From positions 62,001 to 126,000 of the forward strand of contig CDRNVI010000153.1 in the NCBI GenBank assembly GCA_977017575.1: 64,000 nucleotides of DNA, in the 5' to 3' direction. The position numbers and the translations under genes were made by a program. Below are positions 55,321 to 64,000 of this stretch, piece by piece (position 1 is the stretch's first letter; every line of letters starts with the position of its first letter). The DNA comes from Paramoeba atlantica. Lineage: Eukaryota > Discosea. The notes under the pieces were generated by a model. That model ran no database searches. It was not told the DNA's origin and worked only from the letters and a program-made list of their open reading frames with translations.

Positions 55321-58300
55321 ATGGAGAAAAAAGGAGTTTTGTTCAAAACTCAAGATGAACGGGCGGAGAAAAGTGAGAATAAGTATCAGATGGCTTCCTC
55401 ACTTTGCTCCCGGAGCTTTGGTGACCATACAGAGCAGTGGCATTACCGTTTGAATGAACGAGGAGGAACAAGTGATGGTGTCTCTCTTTCAAGTTATCGG
55501 ACTAAAAGAGGTTCCAGTTCCGATCGGAATCAAGGAGGGAGCCGATCGGAGGAGCAGGGGAGTGATCCTCTTTCAAAAGGTGAGAGGGGAAAAGGAGAAG
55601 AAGGAGATAAGAAGAGTGATATTCCAAGAGGTGAGAAACCGAAAACCCATCGAAATGTGAGAGATTCTCCAAAGAGGACTGATGATTTTGCCTTGAGTTG
55701 TAATACAACACACAGCTTTTCTTCTCCACCATTAAAAAAACCTGAATCTCCAGCTCTAAAAAGAAAGAAAGTGAAGTCTGCAACTTCGATGAAAAAGTTC
55801 TTTTTCTTTTTGGCACTCTTCATATGCAAACACTAAATTGTTATCTTCCCCATGTTATCAGAGTAGCAAAGGGAGATCTTTCAAGAAGCGATTTTGCTCA
55901 GGTGATCACTCTTTTTTCATCACCATCTTTTCCAATTGAACATTTTGATTCTAATTTTTGTTTTTTTGATTTTGTTTTTCTCTTAGGCTACTGGGACAGC
56001 ATCGGTTTTTCTTTTACTTTTTTTCATTCCTTTTTTTTTTCTCGTTCTGATTGAGAAGAACAAAAATACAGCTGGCTCATATTTCAAGTCTCACTCGAGG
56101 GACAGTCATTAAAATAGTCAATAATGATCGGTTTTTCCCCTTATTCAACTTTTTTCTTTTCCTCTCTTCTTTCTGCTCATGGCTTTTTTTTAAGATGTGC
56201 ACACACCCTGGCGAAAACAATGAAAGTTGAACCTCAAACGCGTGTTGATGATATTTGTGAACGATTTGTAAAAATGGTTGATAGTTCACTTTCCCCCTCT
56301 CTTTAAATCTTTTTCTCTTTTGACAAATTGTTCCGCAGAACACTTTACTCGACAAACCAGAAGACTACGGATTGTATTACAATCGAACTCTTCTTTCTGT
56401 AATTTATTTTATGCTTTCAATTCAACAAACTGACCCATTAATATTCACAATCTATCCCTTTTTTTTTTTCCAACAACTAGGGAGAGACACAAGTTAGCTC
56501 ACTGAATCTAACTACACAAGAGAATTTTTATTTTATATTAAAACCAGATGCTCCACTCCACTCTGCTGTCTCCGCCCAATCTGTTGGTCCTCCATTTTTC
56601 TTTTTTATTTCTTTGTTAAAGAAATCCAATCAAAGTAGGGTTTTAATCCTCGACTATTTTTTCTTGTTATTCAGATTTAATGGAACGGTTGACTGCTCCA
56701 AACATGGATCTTCATGCTGTTGATGGCCAGGTTCTCTTTTTTTCATTATTATTCAAGAGAGCGCCTTTTCGAGAGACTAACTGAATGAATTTTTGATGTT
56801 TTTTCAGACACGAAATCTTCTTCATGTCTACGCGCTTAGCAAAACAACGACTCCTGATGAAGAAGTTTTAAAATTTTTGAAAAAACACAAATTAAGTTTC
56901 ACCTCCATTGACAAGAACGGAAAAATTCCTCTCTTCTATGCAATCGAAGTTTCTCTTGAACCTTTCTTTTTCTCATTATGTTTAAAATAGTTCTAATATA
57001 TTGAAAAATAACAGACCCAAAAAGTTAAAATGATCCAATATTTACTGCGAAATGTTTCTGATTGCTTTTCATTTGTCGATTCTCAAGTAATTCTTCTATT
57101 GTTATTATTCTTTGAAAAAAAAGAAAAGTCTGCTTCTCTTTTATTAAAAGTCTTGTTTTAAAAAACGAATTATATAGCACCGGACTCCTGTTCATGCTCT
57201 TTGCCAAGTCGAAGGTTTGAAAGAAGAGCCCCAGTATCAAGTTTGTTATTTTTCCACACCCCATTTCCCAAACATTTTTTTTTGGTTTGTATTTCTCAAT
57301 TTTATTTGTTTTTTTTTACCCTGCAGTTGGTATCAGAGGCGGTCAAATATGCGTCTTGTCATTCACAAGATACTTTGGGAAATTATCCAATTCACTATGC
57401 AACGAAAAATGGTTTCTTTTCTTTTCTTATTCATTTTTTATTCTGGAGATCTTTGTGGAGATCTTTGTTTTTTTAAAGAGTGAGACGAATTCGTCTTTTG
57501 TAGGAAAACTAAGAATAGTGAATTTCTTGATTGATGAGTGTGGGATTGACCCTGATCTTCGGAATGGTCAACTTGAAACTCCATTGTACCTAGCTGTCCT
57601 TCATAAAAGAATTGCTGTTGCTGCTTATTTGTCAAAGGTTAAAAATTTTAGAATAGAATGAAGAAAGATCCAATCTGGGTCAAAGAAGATTTTTTAATTT
57701 CTATCTTTTTGGTTTTTTTTTTCAGGCAGAGAAAGCTTCTCGTTTTATTACCGGTGTGGATGGACGTTTCCCACTTGATATTGCAATTGAACACAATAGC
57801 CCTGAGCTTGTTGAGATGACCAATTTTAGTATTTATCTCTTTCATTATTTCATTGATCAATTTGGAGAGCCAAAAAAAGTCTAAATTTATTGTTTTGTTC
57901 AAAACAAAAATTGACTTTTCTCAAAAGAGGAGATGACCTTAACACTGGGTGCCATTCTAGCAACTCGAGGGGACAGCGTTGATGAAATCGTCAAAGAAAT
58001 GACAACATCTCCCCCCAAACCAAGAAGAAAGACACCAGAATCACCAAAAAGATCACCAAGACCACAAATATCACCAAGAAATCCAGTTCCAGTTTCTAAA
58101 TCAGGAGGGATGAATATCTCTGCTCCAATGATGGTTGCATCTTCTGCAATAAGAATAGAGAGAACTAAGAGAGTTGATGAGAGTACTTTTCTAAAGAAAG
58201 AAGATTCAGCGCCGGTGGCAAAACGATCTATTTCCCCTCCTCCTTCTCCTGGGAGGATTTTAACAAGGCAAAAACAGCACCATGGTCTTGATGTTTATTC

Positions 58301-61300
58301 AAATGAAATTGTTCAGGTTTTTTTTTTTGAGTTTTGATTATTTTGGGGTTTTTTTTTGAAGAAAATTTGATAGAAACATGACATAAATTGGCAACAAAAT
58401 TTGACTCAATGCCTTTTCTTCTGTGCTTTGAGGTTCTCTCTCTCTTTTCTCTCTCTTTTCTCTCTTTGTGAATTGGAGTATTGATTGCTTGGTACTTAGG
58501 GGAAAGATTCCATTGTTTCTTGAATTCATGAGGAGATATCCTCGAGACATCATCACAAATTACAAGTACTTAGCTTTTTTTTGTTCTTTTCCAAGGAATT
58601 ATTAAGGAAAAGAAAGGAAAAAAAAGGAAAATATTTTCCTTTTTGATTCAAAATATTTTTTTTTGTAGAGTTGGAGATTGGAATTTATTGGCTGCTTTGA
58701 TTCATAATTGTTCTCCTGAAACTGATTATATGAACCTTTTAAGTTTGGATTTTCTGTTTCTTTTTTCTTTCCTTTCTTTCTTTCCCTTTCTTTCTTTCCC
58801 TTTCTTTCTTCCCCTCTTCTCTCTCCCCTTCCTCTCTCCCCTCCCTTCAAATCCGACACCCAAAAAAACAATCTCAAAAAAAACCCAAAAACAGACGACT
58901 TCATTCTCAAATCAGACCTCCAAACTCGAGTATCTCGAAACAGAACTCTTCTCCATTTCGCAATTTTAATGCGAAATGAATTTGCAATGCAGTTATTACT
59001 TGCTAGGGGGTGTAGTATTAATATGTTTGATGAGATTGGGTTTACTGAATTGCATATTGCTGTTATGACTGGTTTTTTTTTTTATTATTATTGTGTTTTT
59101 TTTAAGGATTGTGTATTTTTTTTTTAGTGTGTGTTGTATGAGAATAATAGGAATAATCCTCAGAATAAAGAATCTAGAATAAAGAATATTGAAGAAATAA
59201 TAAAGAATATTTTTTTAATAAATAATTTATTTTTTTTAATAATGGTGATAAATAGGGAATTCACGGACTGTTCGTGATTTAATTGCTCTTGGTTGTGACC
59301 CAATGATGAGGTTCATTATTATTATTATTATTATTTTTTTCTTTTTTTTTCTTTTCTTTTCTTTTTCATTTTTTGTTTTTTGACATCTTTTCTCTCTCTT
59401 TCTTTTTCTTTTCTTTTTTTTTTAATGTTTTATTAGAGCGTTGAATCAAGAAACATCACTGGACCTGGCTGAAAGACTGAAGAAAAAAGATCTTGTTTTA
59501 ATTTTTAAACATCATCTTGGTGTTGTTCTTGATCCCCATGGTTTCCACTTTCTTTTCCTTTTCTCTTTTTTTTTTTTCTTTTCCGTTTTCCCCAAAAATC
59601 CTTTCTCCTTCTTTCTCTTTTTCTTTCCTTTCCCTCTTTCTTATCTTTTCTATCTCTTCTCTTTCTCTTCCCACATCTTCTCACTTTTTTCAAAATCAGA
59701 ATGTCTCGAAGTTTCGCTTCCAACACAACCCAATTTTGTAAGAGTTCATGTTTCACAACTTTCTTTGATTGCTCCGGATGATGATCACAAATGGAGGATC
59801 TATGTCAGGTTTTTATTCTTTCTTTCTTTAAAGAATAATTTCTTAAATATTATTTTTATTCTTATGTTTCAATTTTTTTCTTTTCTCTTTCTTTCTTCCC
59901 TTTTTCTGCTCTGAAAAAAAATACACCCAAAAAACTAACAAACTTTAAAAAAGGATGTCACACAAATTAGTTGGAAAACAAAAAATCTTTAAAACAGAAG
60001 AAATTAAAAAAGTAAAAGGTCGAGTTCAAAGAAGACAGGAAATTGTTGCCAATTATCGGTTTTCTTTCTCTTTCTCTTTCTCATTTCTCAATTCTCATTT
60101 CTCATTTCTCTTTCTCAATTCTCTTTCTCAATTCTTTTTCTCTTTCTCTTTCCTCTTCCACCATCCCCCCCAAAACAAAACAAAACAAAAAAAAGCGGAT
60201 GCGAAGAAGAACTCCAAAAATACTTCAAATCAAGAGGCCACACCGATCTCGGAACAGCTCTCCTCGAAATGTCACAAAATGGCAACTTGGCAATGGTCCG
60301 CTTTTTGGTGGAGATTAAGGATGTTTCTTTCTTTTTGGTTAAGGGGAAGGGGAAGATTCATCGGGAGGATGTTTGTTCTTCTGGGGGTGTTTATGAGTTT
60401 CCGATTTTTGGGTTTGTGTTTTTTGTTTTTGTTTTTTTTTTTTTTTTTTTTGGTTTTTGTTTTGGGGGTTTTTTTTTTGGGATTTTTTTTTGTTTTTGTT
60501 TGGAAGAATAAGATGGAGAGAAAGAGAAAAGACAAAATGAAATAGTAACAATTTTCATTTTGTAAAACAATTTGAAATGAGAAATTATTTTCAAAAAAAA
60601 TAAAAACAGAATAAAAGACACACCAAAATCAGTGGCAAAAAATCCTGAAGTACTCCAATTTCTCGAAGATCTTGAAATGAGAGATATGAAAAAGTCAATA
60701 GGTTATTATTTTTTTTCTTTCTTTTTTTAAATTTTTTTTTTATTTTTCTTTTTTACTTTTTTTTTTTCTTTTTCTCTCTTCTCTAATTTTTTTTCAATTG
60801 AAAGAACAAAATGCGAATTCAACTTTTGGTTCAATGCAAAATCTCCTTTTTTGTCCAACTCAAAAACCTCTACCTGCTCGTCCTGATTTTGATGTTTTTC
60901 TCTCTTTCTCTTCTTTTCTTTCTCTCTCTCTCTTTTCGGAATCATTGCATCTTTATCTTTAACTCTTTTATTTATTCATTTTTTTTTTCATTCTAAAAAA
61001 ATTAGATTTCATACAATGCATCTTCGTCGAATTTTGTTATTAAAAAAGGGAATGTTATTTATCGTGAGTTGGAAATTCGAGTTCTTTCGGTTTGAAATTT
61101 CAAGTTTAATTTAGAGTAAAGATTTGTAAAAAGGATGAAAGAAACAACATCTTAATACCAAAAAAAAAATAAAAATAAAAAAATAAAATAAAAAATAAAA
61201 AACAAAAACAAAAAAAAACAAAAAAAAACAAAAAAAACAAAACAAAAAATAAAAAAATAAAGATAATAAAAATAATAAAAAAAACAGGGAGATCCAAATC

Positions 61301-64000
61301 TACCAGAAGAGGTACACGAATTACTAGGGAGGGCAAACATACTTTTGGATTTCGCTGTTGCAAGAGAAAAACAATATACTTTGACTCTTACTACTCCTCT
61401 CGGTGTTACTGGTGAAATTGATGTTCTCTCTTTTCCTTTTTTTCTTTTTTTTTTTGTTTTTTTTTTTGTTTTTTTCTTTTCTTTCTTTTTTGTTTTTCTT
61501 TTTGTTTTCTTCTTTTGTTTTCTATCTTTTTTCTTTACTCTCCAAATTTTAGTTCCTCTTTATGAAGTTATCTTTTACTCCTTCTTGAACTAAACTATTG
61601 TTCAGGTTTTTCTTATTTTCAGTCAACTTGACCAAGATGCACTGACAAAATATGAAGAAGATTATATTCCCTATGACCCATTTGATTCAATTCGTAAAAT
61701 TAAACGAGTTTCTTTCTCTTCTTCTTTTCTTTTCTTTCTTTTCTTTCTTCTCTTTCTCTCTTTTCTCTCTCTTAAAAATTTCTTCTCATAGGTTGCAGGA
61801 CACAAAAAGATTGGAATAGCAAGGAGGGTTTTAGGTGGAGAACCAGCCTTTCCTATTATGATTGTTCCTGGTCTGGCTTCTTCTGCTCTTGAAGCTTTTG
61901 CAACTGATGATAAGGTTTTTCATTTTCAGCCAGAAAGAAGAAAAGAAAAGAAAGAGAAAAAAAAAATTAAATTTATTTTTGGATTTATTTTTATCTTTTT
62001 CATTCTTTAGGAATGGTTTCGAGAGAGAGTTTGGATCGATCCTTTCAAAATTGGGCGATTGGCTGTGATGGAAAAGGTACTTCTTGATTCATTTCTTATC
62101 ATATTTTGTAATCAGGCGAAATAGTTAAGTGGTAAAATTCTCGCTTTGGGTGCGAGAGGCCCGGGTTCGATTCCCGGTTTCGCCCATTTTTTTCTTCTTT
62201 TTTTCTTTTTTTTTTCTTTTTTTCTTTTTCTTTTGGTTTCTCATCTTGGACAATAGATTAACAAGAAATTTCAACGAAAGAAAAAGAAAGTTGAAACTGA
62301 TCTCCAAAAGGAAGTAAGAATATTTTTCTTTCATTCAACTCCAATTTTCAACCAGAGAAATTTGTTCTGATTCTTCAATGAAACAGGAACTCGACGATGA
62401 AGAAGAAGTAAAATGGGGGAAAATGCTTGGCCAATCAGATCGAGCGGAAAAGAAAAGAAAATGGATTGCTCATATGATTCTTCAAGAAGATGGTATCAGC
62501 GATCCTCCTGGTATTAAGGTTTGTTTTCACAGTCTCTGTTCCATCTCTTCTCCTTTTTTTCTCTTTAATCTTTTAAAAAATATAGGTGAGACCGGTTCAA
62601 GGATTGCATGGAATTGATTTTCTTGCTGAATCGAGTGTTGCCAAAGCTCAGGTTAGAAATGAAAAGAAGAAAGAGAAAAAGGAAAAATAAAGATAACATG
62701 AGAGGGAAAAGAGAAGGGAGACTAAAAGTAACAAAACAGTCTTACGTTTTTTCGCACGTAATTCGATCTTTGATTGATTTTGGTAATTTTTTCCTTTTGT
62801 CTTTTCTCTTCTCTCCTCTTGTTTTCTGACAAAAAAATTCAAGGATATGATTATTCGATGCTGGATGCTTGCCCTTATGATTGGCGACTTCCTCCTTCTT
62901 ATCTTCAGGTTTCTTTCATAATTTTATTCTTCTTTGTTCTTTCTTTTCTCTTTCTCTTCTCTTTCTCTTCTCTTTCTCTTTTCCCCTATTTAACAAAAAG
63001 ACAGAAAAGAGATAATTTTTTTCGGGTGGTAAAGAAAAAAATTGAGGCAATGGTCGAACAATTTGATCAAAAAGTTGTTCTTCTTGCTCACAGTATGGGA
63101 AATAGGTTCTTTCTTTCTTTTCGCTCTTTTGTTTTATTCTCGTTTTTTTCTTCTTCCTTTCATTTTTCACTTCACCTCTCTTTTCTTTCTCTTTTTAAAA
63201 CCAAAAACACAATAGAGTAACACAATATTTTTTAAAATGGGTGGAACTGGACGATAAAGAATGGGCAGAAAAATATGTTCAGGCTTTTCTTGCATTGGGA
63301 GCCCCTTTTTTGGGTTCTGCAAAGGCTTTAAGAACTGTTATTTGTGGTGATTCTATGGGTCTTGAGGTTCGATTCTCTTTTTATTCTCTTTTTATTCTCT
63401 TTTTATTCTCTTTTTATTTGTATTTTTATTCCCATTTTTATTTGTATTTTTATCCATTTGAGTTCTTTTCTTTTCATTGTCTTTTTTTTGTCCTTTTTCT
63501 TAAGTTTGAATGAACAGGTATTTTTAACAGAAGAAGAGGCTTTGTACATGGCAACAAGAAGTGCTTCTCTTCCTTTTTTGTTTCCTGTCCATGAATCTGC
63601 TTATCCTGATGATATTATCCGTGTTACTTCAAAATCTTCATTTTCAGAAGTTTGTTGTTTTATAGTTGTTTTATTGTGTTTTTAATTTGTTGTTAGTTGT
63701 TAAAAAGTTAAGTTTGTTTTTGTTAAGTTGTTTTTTTTGTTTTTTTTTCATCTTTCTAAAAATTTTAACAAAATTTTGAACAGCTTCCTTTTGTTTCTGA
63801 GAAATTTGAAACTGTTCTTTCAACTTACGTTCCTCGATCTCTTCAGTTTCTCTCTTTCTTTCTCTTTTAACTTTCAAAGACAACTAAAATTTCTCCTTTC
63901 TTTTCTCTCTCCTTTCTAGTTTTTATCAAGAGTTTTATTGTAAAGATCCATTATATTTATTTCAAGATAAAGAAACAACAGTAGGAAGTATACTCCCACC
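55321..64000 (+). CDS. RA-like / ankyrin-repeat / LCAT-PDAT-type acyltransferase fusion, 3' partial
   Basis: A continuous exon chain whose phases agree at every junction I could check. Exon 1 (55321-55796) encodes a charged Ser-rich tail. 55,862-56,400 encodes a possible Ras-association fold (TMKVEPQTRVDDICERF, PEDYGLYYNRTLL). 56,690-59,530 encodes ankyrin-type repeats (HRTPVHALC, LGNYPIHYAT, LETPLYLAVLHKR, RTLLHFAILMRNEFA, FTELHIAVM), interrupted by a Pro/Ser linker at 57,980-58,310. A C2-like stretch follows. From 61,795 the catalytic part: FPIMIVPGLASSALE, PPGIKVRPVQGL, PYDWRLPPSYLQ, LLAHSMGNRV (nucleophile Ser near 63,090) and ALGAPFLGS, as in phospholipid:diacylglycerol and lecithin:cholesterol acyltransferases. 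The coding sequence continues past 64000, so the catalytic Asp/His lie outside. Two separate genes remain possible, but no stop, start or intergenic gap supports that. Confidence 0.75.
62115..62185 (+). tRNA. tRNA-Pro (anticodon TGG)
   Basis: The acceptor stem GGCGAAA pairs with TTTCGCC; the anticodon arm is CTCGC-TTTGGGT-GCGAG, giving anticodon TGG; the T arm is CCGGG-TTCGATT-CCCGG. A-box-like TAGTTAAGTGG and B box GGTTCGATTCC are present and a T-rich terminator follows at once. It has no intron of its own and no encoded CCA beyond a chance CCCA. It lies inside an intron (62,077-62,258) of the acyltransferase fusion gene on the same strand. Confidence 0.95.

Noticed and set aside
57933..58337. 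A separate 134-aa gene starting MTLTLGAILATRG
   Set aside because: The upstream exon joins it in phase (NF|KEMTLTL) and the downstream exons continue the ankyrin chain; it is an internal exon.

Overview
This is a window of AT-rich nuclear DNA from a eukaryote. Its genes are broken by many short GT-AG introns with T/C-rich or A-rich interiors, TAA, TAG and TGA all act as stops, and there is a eukaryotic-type tRNA gene with internal A and B boxes. The gene content (a Ras-like GTPase expansion, a plant-type ATP-citrate lyase subunit B, a GH79 glycosidase, a PAS-domain protein kinase and a fatty-acyl-AMP ligase fused to a Pls-type multi-hexapeptide domain) suggests a free-living protist. I cannot fix the lineage from sequence alone. 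Exon models were assembled by hand from splice motifs, reading phase and family similarity.

Layout. 0-5 kb: a degraded P-loop NTPase fragment, simple repeats and a 5'-truncated non-LTR retrotransposon (minus strand) whose RT/RNase H reading frame is broken by two single-base shifts. 5.0-11.0 kb: one six-exon minus-strand gene for a fatty-acyl-AMP ligase, carrier and Pls terminal domain protein of about 1,798 aa; the retrotransposon abuts its stop codon. 11.9-24.3 kb: ten tandem plus-strand Ras-like GTPase genes with the same four-exon structure. They begin MGN, end without a CAAX box, and share a palindromic leader element (AAGAGCTCT core). Exon 4 (G4 and G5) is nearly constant while the exons carrying the P-loop and the switch regions diverge. 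24.75-25.15 kb: an inverted, scrambled relic of the acyl-AMP ligase gene, so the GTPase array is bracketed by two copies of that gene. 26.0-39.8 kb: one very long minus-strand gene whose protein is mostly low-complexity (RS, E/R, poly-S) and carries a C-x7-C-x4-C-x3-H finger of the ZFC3H1/Red1 type followed by HAT-like helices.

40.2-55 kb holds conventional genes: an alpha/beta hydrolase (+), a GH79 heparanase-like glycosidase (-), a three-PAS protein kinase (+) and ATP-citrate lyase subunit B (-, 23 exons). 55.3 kb to the window end is one continuous phase-consistent exon chain that begins with a charged tail and a possible RA domain, continues through ankyrin repeats and ends in an LCAT/PDAT-type acyltransferase. 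It runs off the window and has a tRNA-Pro(TGG) gene inside one of its introns.

Four genes concern lipid or acyl metabolism (acyl-AMP ligase, ATP-citrate lyase B, LCAT-like acyltransferase, and possibly the hydrolase), but nothing shows that they form a pathway. Several neighbours are divergent pairs sharing 260-330 bp promoter intervals.
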